NCBI RefSeq assembly: GCF_007197885.1
Contig: NZ_VKKG01000001.1
Location: 1-64,000, forward strand
DNA from: Tessaracoccus rhinocerotis
GTDB taxonomy: Bacteria > Actinomycetota > Actinomycetes > Propionibacteriales > Propionibacteriaceae
Length of the DNA stretch: 64,000 nucleotides
Direction of reading: 5' to 3'
Shown piece by piece: positions 47,801 through 55,827 of this stretch. A program made the position numbers and the translations under genes. The notes beneath the pieces are model-generated. The model was given only the letters and a program-made list of their open reading frames with translations, did no database searches and was not told the DNA's origin. The first letter of the stretch is position 1, and every line of letters starts with the position of its first letter.

Positions 47801-47951
47801 CCACCCGCACGCCGTCGCCGGGACGGGCGGCGGCCAGTTGCGACGGCGTCGGCTCGGGGGTGGGGGCGGGCAGGCGCCGGACCAGTCGCCAGCCTCCGGA
47901 GGAGTGGAACTTCACGTCCCCCATGCAACCAGCACCCACTGACAACTTCAT
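44802..47951 (-). CDS. adnA: AdnA-type UvrD-like/RecB-like nuclease subunit
   Basis: The product is 1049 aa. Walker A is intact (GGPGTGKTT, residues 53-61), but the Walker B equivalent reads VVDDVQALD, lacking the usual DExQ, which fits the weaker motor known for AdnA. The C-terminal nuclease has GTVDRLQLADG and LDLKTG. One cysteine in TCPRRWFL and three in CQACAYCPFADSC probably hold an Fe-S cluster. Start: ATG 47951 touches GCGGAG; ATG 47924 is an alternative. First gene of the adnAB operon. Confidence 0.92.
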   Translation of the reverse strand: MKLSVGAGCMGDVKFHSSGGWRLVRRLPAPTPEPTPSQLAAARPGDGVRVVVGGPGTGKTTALIESVVTRLRQGASLERLAVLASSRADAQRLRREILRRTGGAQVSARVTTVHGLALGWLQELGDPDVTWRLLRAPEQELRIRELLAELGPGFWPEELLQAVPTRAFARQVREVLARARHLSMDPEDVARVAAASGDVLFSRVAEFFEQYLTISDFDGSLDYAELVYRARLLLGDRAAARSIASRMEAIVVDDVQALDAAQLALLLDCAAAGVPLHAFGDPQQRIHGFRGATADVVPKLLAAPGAELVQLTEGFRNSPALAAALDTVRRRLSPLGAAPSPSPADGAEGRVTSRVYDDEGAEQAHVAQQLRQAVLSDGLAWSELAVVVRAGRAQLGPLARELSRYGVPVEVAGDEIPLAGQLAVQVLLLALAVAARGGGPDPDETGRLFTSPLSGLDSIGQRRLGRRLLEAHAGLGNSVQLLGRCLVEPELLQGIEGPEAEQAARLSGLLHSAATTLADGGNVQEALWRVWEATEWPERLREAALAGSRRANHDLDAIVELFELASRREDLVGPSGARTFITEVSGQEIPADTGRELELVGRGVRLLTAHRAASGQWRRVWVLGVQEGRWPQLNRRGLLLDPDRLAPDHLDAVSPATVLGDERRLFHVACARAEEELHVSASQGVEGEAGRPSRFLDELGVVTERVHGQPEQRLTAAALVAELRTVASDPGTTEGMRRAAALRLARLAEVTDADGHRPFRAADPATWWGVLEDSSGAPEVPGVIRITGSQLETLLTCPRRWFLSRRVGAEAGRQSRASVGDVVHLLAERAVTDGLDAAALKEQLAQVWDRIPFEAEWLSVSERAEIEAAVERFANWNDASREQVLAVEAPFSVRLEVSGRTVELTGTVDRLQLADGRLRVLDLKTGRKLLRARDVVDHPQLGVYQLAASLGAFEEYAPGVRCVAPPALLMLRHGDQWPELVEQPSIDEKPLLDDEDPADHPTWVHARLAQAVETIVSERFPATECQACAYCPFADSCPALHPSGKEVGA

Positions 47952-48089
47952 CTCCGCGGATGATTTTCGGTGTTTGACTCGCTCCTGACCCCTCTGCTGT
48001 GAAAGAGTGGGTGCACCGCGTCGGTGGAGAACAGACGACGGGCTCGGGGCACGAGGTGTGCACCGGGAGTTTTAAGAGGAGAAGCAGTA

Positions 48090-48296
48090 ATGGCACAGGG
48101 AACCGTCAAGTGGTTCAACGCCGAGAAGGGCTACGGCTTCATCGCCGTCGATGGTGGCGAGAGCGAAGACGTATTCGTGCACTGGAAGTCCATTGAGGCA
48201 ACGGGATTCCGTTCGCTGGAGGAGAACCAGCGAGTCGAGTTCGACATTGTCCAGGGTCAGAAGGGCATGCAGGCAGATCACGTCCAGGTGATCTGA
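48090..48296 (+). CDS. Cold-shock protein (CspA family)
   Basis: The product is 68 aa, a single OB-fold cold-shock domain with RNP1 KGYGFIAV and RNP2 VFVHWKSI. It binds single-stranded RNA/DNA and melts RNA structure. AAGAGGAGAAG precedes the ATG at 48090. It is a single-gene unit divergent from adnA; the region upstream could give a leader of up to about 100 bases. Confidence 0.96.
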   Translation: MAQGTVKWFNAEKGYGFIAVDGGESEDVFVHWKSIEATGFRSLEENQRVEFDIVQGQKGMQADHVQVI

Positions 48297-48325
48297 CCGA
48301 ACCGTCAGACCAGAACTTCAAGAAC

Positions 48326-48362
48326 CGCAGGGGCCTTCCAGATTTCTGGGGGCCCCTGCGGC
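48326..48362 (+). terminator. Terminator of the cold-shock gene
   Basis: CCGCAGGGGCC (48326-48336) pairs perfectly with GGCCCCTGCGG (48352-48362) around a 15-base loop, 30 bases after the stop. No U tract follows. Confidence 0.65.
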
Positions 48363-48416
48363 CGTGTCCGGCTGGCCCCCGTGGCCGTCGGTGCACTCGA
48401 CACGAGCTAGGACGCC

Positions 48417-49220
48417 ATGCCCCACCCCAGCACGCCGACGCGCAGTGAGCGGAACCACTACGTCCGCGTCCCCGCGCCATGGCTCGCGGCCTGCAGCGAT
48501 TTGGGCCTCAAGCACAAGACGAACCAGGACGCGTTCTGCCTGGCCGCCCGGCCCGGCACCGGGCGCACCGCGGTGCTGGCCGTCGCCGACGGCGTCAGCA
48601 CCGCTGCGGGCTCGGAACTCGCCTCCCTGGTGGCGGCCGAGGCCGCCTGCACGCACCTCGTGAACCGCCTCGAGGAGGGCGCCGCCGCCAATCTCGCGCT
48701 GGTGCAGGCCTTCGCGGAGGCGCAGGACGCCGTCCTGGAGGCCAAGCAGGAGGGCGAGGCCTCGGCATGCACCCTGATCGCGGGCATCATGGCGCCCGGC
48801 AGCATCGCCGTCGGCAACGTCGGGGACTCGCGCGCGTACTGGTTGGGCGACGACGGCCTGTGCCAACTGCTGAGCACCGACGACTCGATGGCCCAGGCAC
48901 GGATCATGCTGGGCATGACCCGCCATGAGGCCGAACAGTCCAACCAGGCCCACTCCATCACCAAGTGGCTCGGTCGCGACGCCACCAACGTCACCCCGTC
49001 GGTGATCACGCACCAGCCCACGACCAACGGCTGGCTGCTGCTCTGCACGGACGGGCTGTGGAACTACGCGAGCTCGCCGGAGGAGATGTACCACGTGGTG
49101 AAGGGCTTCGTCGAGAACTTCGGGACGCCTGCGGCCGTGGCCGAGGCCCTCGTCGAGTGGGCCAAGGAACAGGGTGGCCGGGACAACATCACGGTGGCGC
49201 TGGCCCGCTACGAGGCCTGA
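48417..49220 (+). CDS. PP2C-type serine/threonine protein phosphatase
   Basis: The product is 267 aa. PP2C metal-site motifs are complete: KTNQD, VADGVST, GNVGDSRAY, CTDGLWN and GRDNITV. No membrane segment or FHA domain is attached. No protein kinase gene is nearby in the window, so its substrates are unknown. The ATG at 48417 has no strong ribosome binding site. Confidence 0.93.
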   Translation: MPHPSTPTRSERNHYVRVPAPWLAACSDLGLKHKTNQDAFCLAARPGTGRTAVLAVADGVSTAAGSELASLVAAEAACTHLVNRLEEGAAANLALVQAFAEAQDAVLEAKQEGEASACTLIAGIMAPGSIAVGNVGDSRAYWLGDDGLCQLLSTDDSMAQARIMLGMTRHEAEQSNQAHSITKWLGRDATNVTPSVITHQPTTNGWLLLCTDGLWNYASSPEEMYHVVKGFVENFGTPAAVAEALVEWAKEQGGRDNITVALARYEA

Positions 49221-49284
49221 GGGCGCTTGCCACCCGGGTAGGGTGGCAGCAACTGAAATCTCGTAGTCTGGAGAACCTGAACCC

Positions 49285-49509
49285 ATGGACGTGAAGATCG
49301 GCATCGCAGATGTTGCCCGCGAGCTCACCGTCAAGACCGAACTCGCCGCGGACGAGGTCGTCACCACCCTCGCCAGCGCCCTCGACAAGGGTGGCCTGTT
49401 CGAGCTGACCGACGACAAGGGCCGCCGCGTGGTCGTGCCGGCCGCGAAGGTCGCCTACGTCGACCTGGGGGCCGCCGACGAGCGTCCCGTGGGGTTCGGC
49501 GCAGTCTGA
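49285..49509 (+). CDS. DUF3107 family protein
   Basis: The product is 74 aa, starting DVKIGIADVARELTVKTELA and ending VDLGAADERPVGFGAV. Function is unknown; the family is universal in actinobacteria and usually sits upstream of a DEAD-box helicase gene, as here. TAGTCT at about 49263 is a possible -10. Confidence 0.87.
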   Translation: MDVKIGIADVARELTVKTELAADEVVTTLASALDKGGLFELTDDKGRRVVVPAAKVAYVDLGAADERPVGFGAV

Positions 49510-49589
49510 GTTCCACGCAGGCGGCGGTGGTGGAGTAGACTGTCCGACGGTAAAGATCCACGGCGCTTGCGCGCCGCTCCCCGCCGCCT

Positions 49590-51080
49590 GTGAGGCCTTC
49601 GGCCCGGGCCGGCCCAAACGAAGGTTTTACGCTGAGCGAACAAGAGCAGCCGGGCGAACAGACGTTCGCCGAACTAGGCATCAAAGAAGAGATCACCGCG
49701 GCGCTGGCCGAGTCCGGGATCGTCCACCCGTTCCCCATCCAGACACTCGCCGTGCCCCTGGCGATCGGTGGGACCGACCTGATCGGCCAGGCCCGAACCG
49801 GCACCGGCAAGACGCTGGCGTTCGGCGTCAGCCTGCTGCACCGGCTCGAGATCACCGCCGAGACCGCGGAAGAGCGACCGGACCATGGCAAGCCGCGCGC
49901 CCTGGTCGTCGCACCCACCCGCGAGCTCGCGCTCCAGGTGGCTCGCGACCTTGCCCTCGCGGGCAAGAACCTCAAGACCCGCGTGCTGACCATCTATGGC
50001 GGCACCGGCTACGACGAGCAGTTGGACGCGCTCGAGCAGGGCATCGACGTCGCCGTCGGAACCCCGGGACGCCTCCTCGACCTCGCCAACCGGCGCGCGT
50101 TGGACCTGTCCAAGGTTCAGGTCCTCGTCCTCGACGAGGCCGACGAGATGCTGGACCTCGGCTTCCTGCCCGACATCGAACGCATCCTCGCCAAGACCCC
50201 CAAGGACCGCCAGACCCTGCTGTTCTCGGCGACGATGCCCGCGCCCATCCTGGCGCTGGCCCGCGCCACGCTGAACCGCCCCATCAACATCCGCGCCGAG
50301 GGCCACGACGCGCAGGCCACGGTGCCCGACATCGACCAGTACGTCTACCAGGCGCACAATCTGGACAAGCCCGAGATGGTCGCGCGCATCCTGCAGGCGA
50401 AAGACGCCACCAAGGTGATGGTGTTCTGCCGCACGAAGCGGGCCGCGCAGCGTCTCGCCGACGAGCTGGTGGACCGCGGCTTCCCGGCTGCACCGATCCA
50501 CGGCGATCTCAACCAGGCCGCCCGCGAACGTGCCCTGAAGAAGTTCCGTGCCGGCACCATCAGCACCCTCGTTGCCACCGACGTCGCCGCCCGCGGCATC
50601 GACATCTCCGGCATCAGCCACGTGGTCAACTACGAGTGCCCCGACACCGACGCCACCTACGTCCACCGCATCGGACGCACGGGACGAGCCGGCCACACCG
50701 GCGTCTCCGTGACGCTCGTCGACTGGGCCGACGTCACCCGGTGGAAGGTCATCGACAAGGCCCTGGACCTGAACCTCGGGACGCCCGAGGAGACGTACTC
50801 CTCCTCGCCCCACTTCTACGAGGAACTGGACATCCCGGAGGGCACGAAGGGTCGACTCCCCGGCGCCAAGCCCGTCGAGCGGGCCGAGCGCAAGCAGAGC
50901 AGCCGGGACCGCGACGCCGGTGACGGTGCGCGGCACCGTCGTCGCCGGAGCACCGAGCCGGCCGGGGACCACCCCCGCAAGGACGAGACGCAGGCCGCGG
51001 CCGCTTCCAAGCCGAAGCGGCGCCGTCGACGCAGGCGCGCCGGCGAGGACGTGACCCCGGCACAGCCCACGGACGCCTGA
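49590..51080 (+). CDS. DEAD-box RNA helicase (RhlE-like)
   Basis: The product is up to 496 aa. Helicase motifs are complete: Q motif near FPIQTL, ARTGTGKT, PTREL, DEAD in LVLDEADEML, SAT in LFSATMP, and HRIGRTGR. The C-terminal 80 residues are disordered and basic, ending in RRRRRRAGED-like sequence. The start is uncertain: GTG 49590 begins the open frame, but GAAGG precedes a CTG at 49632 by eight bases, and homology begins just after that. A TAGACT -10 at about 49535 would give a leader of 50-90 bases. Confidence 0.9.
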   Translation: MRPSARAGPNEGFTLSEQEQPGEQTFAELGIKEEITAALAESGIVHPFPIQTLAVPLAIGGTDLIGQARTGTGKTLAFGVSLLHRLEITAETAEERPDHGKPRALVVAPTRELALQVARDLALAGKNLKTRVLTIYGGTGYDEQLDALEQGIDVAVGTPGRLLDLANRRALDLSKVQVLVLDEADEMLDLGFLPDIERILAKTPKDRQTLLFSATMPAPILALARATLNRPINIRAEGHDAQATVPDIDQYVYQAHNLDKPEMVARILQAKDATKVMVFCRTKRAAQRLADELVDRGFPAAPIHGDLNQAARERALKKFRAGTISTLVATDVAARGIDISGISHVVNYECPDTDATYVHRIGRTGRAGHTGVSVTLVDWADVTRWKVIDKALDLNLGTPEETYSSSPHFYEELDIPEGTKGRLPGAKPVERAERKQSSRDRDAGDGARHRRRRSTEPAGDHPRKDETQAAAASKPKRRRRRRRAGEDVTPAQPTDA

Positions 51081-51094
51081 GCAGACCTCTGGAC

Positions 51095-51136
51095 GACTCG
51101 GCCCACCGACCTCAGCGGTCGGTGGGCCGAGTCTTT
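51095..51136. terminator. Bidirectional terminator between the DEAD-box helicase and trpS
   Basis: GACTCGGCCCACCGACC (51095-51111) pairs perfectly with GGTCGGTGGGCCGAGTC (51117-51133), a 17-bp stem with a five-base loop followed by TTT. It lies between convergent genes. Confidence 0.9.
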
Positions 51137-51153
51137 GCTCCCTACGGGGAGCC

Positions 51154-52233
51154 TCAGTAGGACATGTTCATGGCGCGACGCACCTCGTCGAGGGTCGCCT
51201 CGGCCACCTCCGTGGCACGGCGGTTGCCGTCGGCGAGGATCGCGCTGAGGGTCCCCGGGTCCGCGATCAACTCGGCCCGACGGGCGCGGTGGGCGGCGAA
51301 GTGCTCGTTGACGGCCTCGGTGACCAGCTTCTTCAGGCCACCGCCGCCGGCGTCGCCGAGTTCCTCGGCCACGTCGACCGGATCCCGGTCCAGGCAGAGC
51401 GCGGCGATGTTGACGAGGTTGGAGACCTCGGGCCGGTTGACCGGGTCGTAGCTGATATGGCGGTCCGAGTCCGTGACGGCGCGCTTGAGCAGCTTGGCCG
51501 TCTCGTCGGCCGTCATGCCGAGCTCGATGGTGTTGTTCTTCGACTTGCTCATCTTGGTGCCGTCCAGCCCCAGGATGGTGCCGCTGCTGCTGAGCAGTGC
51601 ATCGGGCTCGGGGAAGATGGGACGGTCGGCCTCGACGCGGCCGTAGCGCTCGTCGAAGCGACGCGCGATCACGCGGGCCTGTTCGATGTGCGGCAGCTGG
51701 TCCTTGCCCACCGGCACGAGGTTCGCCTTGCAGAACAGGATGTCCGCGGCCTGGTGGACGGGGAACGTCAGCATCAGCCCGGACATCGGTCGGGTGGAGC
51801 CCGCCAGCTCGTCCTTGACCGTGGGATTGCGGCGCAGCTCGGCGTCGGTGACGAGTGCGAGGAACGGCAGCATCAGCTGGTTCAGTGCGGTGATGGACGA
51901 GTGCGTGAAGATCACGGTACGGCTCGGGTCGATCCCCGCCGAGATGTAGTCGGCGAGGGCGTTGCGCACGTTGTCGGCGATCTCGCCGAGGCCGTCACGG
52001 TCGTAGATCACCTGGTAGTCGGCCACGAGCAGGAAGGTGTCGATCCCCATGTCCTGCAGGCGCACGCGGTTGGCCAGCGAGCCGAAGTAGTGCCCGATGT
52101 GGAGTCTGCCCGTGGGCCTGTCCCCCGTCAGCATCCTGAATGCGGAGGGATCCTTGGCCAGCTGGGCCTCGATCTCCCTGCTGCGTGCGGTGGCGCTCCG
52201 AAGCGATGCCTCGGTGTCGACGGTCGGTTCCAT
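51154..52233 (-). CDS. trpS: Tryptophanyl-tRNA synthetase
   Basis: The product is 359 aa, a class I synthetase that charges tRNA-Trp. The HIGH motif is RLHIGHYFG (HIGH at residues 45-48) and KMSKS is in DGTKMSKSKNN. AGGAG lies seven bases before the ATG. Only 33 bases separate it from the PHP gene upstream, and no T-box or attenuator is visible there. No second trpS is in the window. Confidence 0.95.
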   Translation of the reverse strand: MEPTVDTEASLRSATARSREIEAQLAKDPSAFRMLTGDRPTGRLHIGHYFGSLANRVRLQDMGIDTFLLVADYQVIYDRDGLGEIADNVRNALADYISAGIDPSRTVIFTHSSITALNQLMLPFLALVTDAELRRNPTVKDELAGSTRPMSGLMLTFPVHQAADILFCKANLVPVGKDQLPHIEQARVIARRFDERYGRVEADRPIFPEPDALLSSSGTILGLDGTKMSKSKNNTIELGMTADETAKLLKRAVTDSDRHISYDPVNRPEVSNLVNIAALCLDRDPVDVAEELGDAGGGGLKKLVTEAVNEHFAAHRARRAELIADPGTLSAILADGNRRATEVAEATLDEVRRAMNMSY

Positions 52234-52266
52234 TCTTCAACTCCTGGGTCTCGTGCGCCCCTTACC

Positions 52267-53121
52267 CTAGCGCCCGGCGGTGCGGTGGTCATTCATCGCT
52301 CGGAGGAGTTCCTCGAACGCCGCCTCGGTGGTGGTGTTCACCCCCAGGGGATGGTCCTGCTTGCCGGTTCCGTGGTAGTCGCTGGATCCCGTGGCCACCA
52401 GTCCGAGCTCCCGGGCCAGGGCAGCCAGTTCGCGTCGCTGGGCCTCGTCGTGGTCGGCATGGTCGACCTCGATCCCGTCCAGCCCGTGGGTGCCTGCCAG
52501 GTCCGCGACGACGTCGGGCGTCAGGACTGCCGCGCCGCCCCGGCCCCAAGGGTGCGCCAGCACGGCGGCGCCACCGGCTCCGTGGACCAGGTCGATGGCC
52601 AGCCGCAGCGGCGTCGAGTAGCGGGCGACGTAGCCCGGTCGGCCCTCGGCCAGGTACAGGTCGAACGCCTCGGCGCGGTTCACGACGTGGCCCTTGGCGA
52701 TCATCGCGTCGGCGAAGTGCGGCCGGCCCAGCGACGGGGCGCCGGCCGCTGCCGCGAGCACCTCCTCCATCGTCACCCCCACACCCGCCTCGGCCAGCCG
52801 GGCGCACATCAGCGGGAGCCTCCCGTCACGACCCTCGCGGTTGCGGACCAACTCCTCCGCGAGGGCCGGCTCACGCTCGTCGCACCCGTAGCCCAGCAGG
52901 TGCACGGACCGGCCCTCCAGTTCCGTCGAGATCTCGATCCCCCCGACCACGCGGATGCCCAGGGCCTCACCCGCGACGAACGCCTCGGGGAGCCCGTCGA
53001 ACGTGTCGTGGTCCGTGAGCGCGACGACGTCGAGCCCCGCCGCCACCGCCTCGGCCACGAGCTGTGCGGGGGCGTCCGTGCCGTCGCTCACGCGGGAGTG
53101 GGTGTGGAGATCGATCCTCAT
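52267..53121 (-). CDS. PHP-domain phosphoesterase (TrpH/RNase AM-like)
   Basis: The product is 284 aa. The PHP metal site is clear: DLHTHSRVSDG near the N terminus, ALTDHDT, the GGIEIS strand, AHPWG, and GSSDYHG near the C terminus. Members of this group are 5'-3' exoribonucleases or nucleotide phosphatases. The gene lies upstream of trpS on the same strand and may be co-transcribed. Confidence 0.88.
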   Translation of the reverse strand: MRIDLHTHSRVSDGTDAPAQLVAEAVAAGLDVVALTDHDTFDGLPEAFVAGEALGIRVVGGIEISTELEGRSVHLLGYGCDEREPALAEELVRNREGRDGRLPLMCARLAEAGVGVTMEEVLAAAAGAPSLGRPHFADAMIAKGHVVNRAEAFDLYLAEGRPGYVARYSTPLRLAIDLVHGAGGAAVLAHPWGRGGAAVLTPDVVADLAGTHGLDGIEVDHADHDEAQRRELAALARELGLVATGSSDYHGTGKQDHPLGVNTTTEAAFEELLRAMNDHRTAGR

Positions 53122-53194
53122 GGGCCCATCCTAGGATCACGTGCGCGCGCGAGCGGTGCGGTTCCCGGCCCCAACGCTGGGTACATTTGGCACC

Positions 53195-53677
53195 ATGCAG
53201 CTGACCTACAAGCACACTTACAACGGCACGCCCGAGCAGGTAGTCGCCCTGATGCGGAACAAGGACTTCATCATCGACGTCGCGCAGCACGCCGGCGCCA
53301 CAAGCCACGACGTCCAGATCGACGGGAACGTGACGCAGTTGCGGATGTCGCTGCCGGTTCCCGGCGACGTGGCGAAGTTCGTCGGCAAGGACGTCGACCT
53401 GTCCCAGCGTTTCGAGTGGGCGGAGCCCGCCGCCGACGGCACCAGCACCGGCCAGGTGAACGTCTCCGTCAAGGGGCTGCCGGTCACGGTCGAGGCCACG
53501 GCCGTTCTGCGCCCCACCGGGGCCACCACCGCCGGTGAGTACAGCGGGGACCTGAGGGTGAAGATCCCGCTGGTCGGCGGGAAGGTGGAGAAGATGGTGG
53601 CACCGTTCATCGAGCAGGCCTTCGCGGGCATCGAGCGCCGCGCCCAGGAGTGGCTGGCGCGCGACCAGCAGGGCTGA
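53195..53677 (+). CDS. DUF2505 family SRPBCC-fold protein
   Basis: The product is 160 aa with a START/SRPBCC-like pattern of strands and a long C-terminal helix (MVAPFIEQAFAGIERRAQEW). Such proteins often bind hydrophobic ligands; this family's ligand is unknown. The ATG at 53195 has TACATT seven bases upstream (53182-53187) and no ribosome binding site, so it is probably leaderless. Ku ends five bases downstream on the other strand. Confidence 0.87.
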   Translation: MQLTYKHTYNGTPEQVVALMRNKDFIIDVAQHAGATSHDVQIDGNVTQLRMSLPVPGDVAKFVGKDVDLSQRFEWAEPAADGTSTGQVNVSVKGLPVTVEATAVLRPTGATTAGEYSGDLRVKIPLVGGKVEKMVAPFIEQAFAGIERRAQEWLARDQQG

Positions 53678-53681
53678 GCAG

Positions 53682-54485
53682 TCAGGATGCCTTCTTGGCC
53701 CCGGCGCGCCGCTTCTTGGCGGCCTCCACCGAGGCCTTGAGGGTGGCCATCAGGTCCACAACCTCGCCGGCACCCTCCTCCTCGCCCGCAGCCTCGGGGA
53801 TGGGTGCCCCGGCGAGCTTGGCCTCCACGACCTCCGTGATGGCCTCCCGGTAGGAGTCGGTGTACTGCTCCGGATCGAACGAGCCCTCGAGCTGCTTGAT
53901 CAGCAGGTTGGCCATCTCCAGTTCGGCGTCGGAGACGGTCACCTCGTCCGAGGGCTTCGCGAATTCTCCGTCGCGTAACTCGTCGGGCCAGAACATCGTG
54001 TGCATGACGAGCAGGTCGTCCTTGGGACGGATCAGCGCGAGCGACTCACGCTGCCTGAGGGCCACCTTCACGACCGCCACCTTGTCCTGCTTGGCGAGGG
54101 CCTCCCGCAGCAGCACGTAGGGCTTCTGACCCATGTTCTGCGGCTCCAGGTAGTAGGACTTCTGGAGGTATGCGTCGTCGATCTCGGCCTCGTCGACGAA
54201 CTGGACCACGTCTACCGTCTTCAGCGTTCGAAGTGGTAGCGAGCTGAAGTCCTCGTCCGTCAGCACCGCCATGCGACCGTCCGAAGCTTCGAAGCCCTTG
54301 GCGATGTCGCCCCACTGCAGCACCTCGCCGCACTTCTCGCACACACGCTGGTAGCGGACGCGCCCGCCGTCCTCGCCGTGGACCTGGCGGAAACTCACGT
54401 CCTTGTCGTCGGTGGCTCCGTAGAGCTTCACCGGGATCGTCACCAGCCCGAACGAGATCGACCCGTTCCAGATCGCCCTGGGCAT
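53682..54485 (-). CDS. ku: Non-homologous end-joining protein Ku
   Basis: The product is 267 aa. The homodimeric Ku ring protein binds DNA ends and recruits LigD. The N terminus RAIWNGSISFGLVTIPVKLY is diagnostic; CEKCGEVLQW and KPYVLLREALA follow, and the tail is a short lysine-rich extension (AAKKRRAGAKKAS) typical of bacterial Ku. It stands alone; the LigD-type polymerase is at 3473-4552. Confidence 0.96.
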   Translation of the reverse strand: MPRAIWNGSISFGLVTIPVKLYGATDDKDVSFRQVHGEDGGRVRYQRVCEKCGEVLQWGDIAKGFEASDGRMAVLTDEDFSSLPLRTLKTVDVVQFVDEAEIDDAYLQKSYYLEPQNMGQKPYVLLREALAKQDKVAVVKVALRQRESLALIRPKDDLLVMHTMFWPDELRDGEFAKPSDEVTVSDAELEMANLLIKQLEGSFDPEQYTDSYREAITEVVEAKLAGAPIPEAAGEEEGAGEVVDLMATLKASVEAAKKRRAGAKKAS

Positions 54486-54565
54486 GTCGTCCTCCTGCGG
54501 TCGGTTGCACTTGCCATCCCCATCATCTCACCGGGGGGTGCCGTTATCACCGGGTTCGACTTGTA

Positions 54566-54583
54566 GTATCTTCGTCCCGATAC
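54566..54583 (+). promoter_or_regulatory. Candidate operator before the sugar ABC operon
   Basis: GTATC (54566-54570) and GATAC (54579-54583) form a short inverted repeat around eight bases, 57 bases upstream of the ChvE-like gene. It could be a regulator site; the arms are short and no match to a known consensus was recognised. Confidence 0.3.
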
Positions 54584-54639
54584 GTAGTGATCTGCAACAA
54601 ATGCGGTCACACGCTCGATCCCAAAGGAGGGACTCGTCC

Positions 54640-55827
54640 ATGAACATCACGCGTCGCCAGATTCTGATCGGCTCGACCGTCTCCGCCGCCCTCGCGGCCC
54701 TCACCGCCTGCAGTTCGGAGCGCGGTGGCACGCCGGCCGCCGACGACCCGACCGACGGCACCACCGACACCGCCACCGACCCCACCACCGGCACCACCGA
54801 GGAACAGGCCCCCGCGGAGGACATCCTGATCGGAATCGCCATGCCCACCAAGAGCCTCGAGCGTTGGAACCGGGACGGCGCCCACCTCGAGTCGCTGCTC
54901 AAGGAGAAGGGTTTCCGCACCAGCCTCCAGTTCGCCGACGACAAGCAGGACCAGCAGAACAACCAGGTCCAGAACATGATCAATGACGGCGCCAAGATCG
55001 TGGTCATCGCCTCCATCGACGGCACCGCGCTGGGCCCGGTCCTGCAGCAGGCCGCCGACAGGGAGGTCGCCGTGATCGCCTACGACCGCCTGATCAACGG
55101 CTCCGAGCACGTGGACTACTACGCCACGTTCGACAACTACAAGGTGGGCCAGCTCCAGGGCCAGTTCATCATCGACAACATGGAGGACTACCGCGGCGAG
55201 GACGGCACGATCAACATGGAGCCGTTCGCGGGCTCCCCCGACGACAACAACGCCCGCTACTTCTTCGCCGGTGCCTGGGACCTCGTCTCCCCCCTGGTCG
55301 CCAGCGGTGAGCTGACCGTGCCCTCCGGAAAGGCCCCGGCCGACCTCGACGGCTGGACCGGAATCGGCATCCCCGGCTGGAAGTCCGAGACCGCCCAGTC
55401 GGAGATCGAGAACCGCCTGAACTCGTTCTACACGGACGGCAAGAAGGTCAACATCGTGCTGTCCCCCAACGACTCGTTGGCCCTCGGCATCGAGCAGGGC
55501 CTCGACGGTGCGGGCTACACCCCCGGCGAGGACTGGCCCCTGGTGACCGGCCAGGACGCGGACCTCGCCAACGTAAAGAACATGCTGATCGACAAGCAGG
55601 CCATGACCGTCTGGAAGGACACGCGCAGGCTGGGCGACCAGGTGGCGGTGATGATCGAGCAGATCATCGGCGGCACCGAGGTGGAGGTCAATGACACCGA
55701 GACCTACGACAACGGCGTCAAGGTGGTCCCGACGTTCATGGTCGAGCCCGAGGTGGTCACCAAGGACACCGTGGAGGAGAAGCTCGTCGACTCGGAGTTC
55801 TACTCCGCCGAGGACCTGGGACTCTGA
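54640..55827 (+). CDS. chvE: ChvE-type monosaccharide-binding lipoprotein
   Basis: The product is 395 aa. The signal sequence has a paired arginine (TRRQILIG) and a lipobox LTAC with the lipid-bearing C24, then a low-complexity T/D linker. The periplasmic-binding-protein fold follows (IGIAMPTKSLERWNRDG, VIASIDGTALGPVL, VIAYDRLI). ChvE-group proteins bind glucose, galactose, arabinose or xylose. AAAGGAGG precedes the ATG. The stop overlaps the ATPase start (TGATG); permease follows. No sugar kinase or regulator is adjacent. Confidence 0.92.
   Translation: MNITRRQILIGSTVSAALAALTACSSERGGTPAADDPTDGTTDTATDPTTGTTEEQAPAEDILIGIAMPTKSLERWNRDGAHLESLLKEKGFRTSLQFADDKQDQQNNQVQNMINDGAKIVVIASIDGTALGPVLQQAADREVAVIAYDRLINGSEHVDYYATFDNYKVGQLQGQFIIDNMEDYRGEDGTINMEPFAGSPDDNNARYFFAGAWDLVSPLVASGELTVPSGKAPADLDGWTGIGIPGWKSETAQSEIENRLNSFYTDGKKVNIVLSPNDSLALGIEQGLDGAGYTPGEDWPLVTGQDADLANVKNMLIDKQAMTVWKDTRRLGDQVAVMIEQIIGGTEVEVNDTETYDNGVKVVPTFMVEPEVVTKDTVEEKLVDSEFYSAEDLGL

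Noticed and set aside
52234-52266. Possible T-box or Trp attenuator before trpS
   Set aside because: Only 33 bases are available and they hold neither a Trp-codon leader nor a stem pair.
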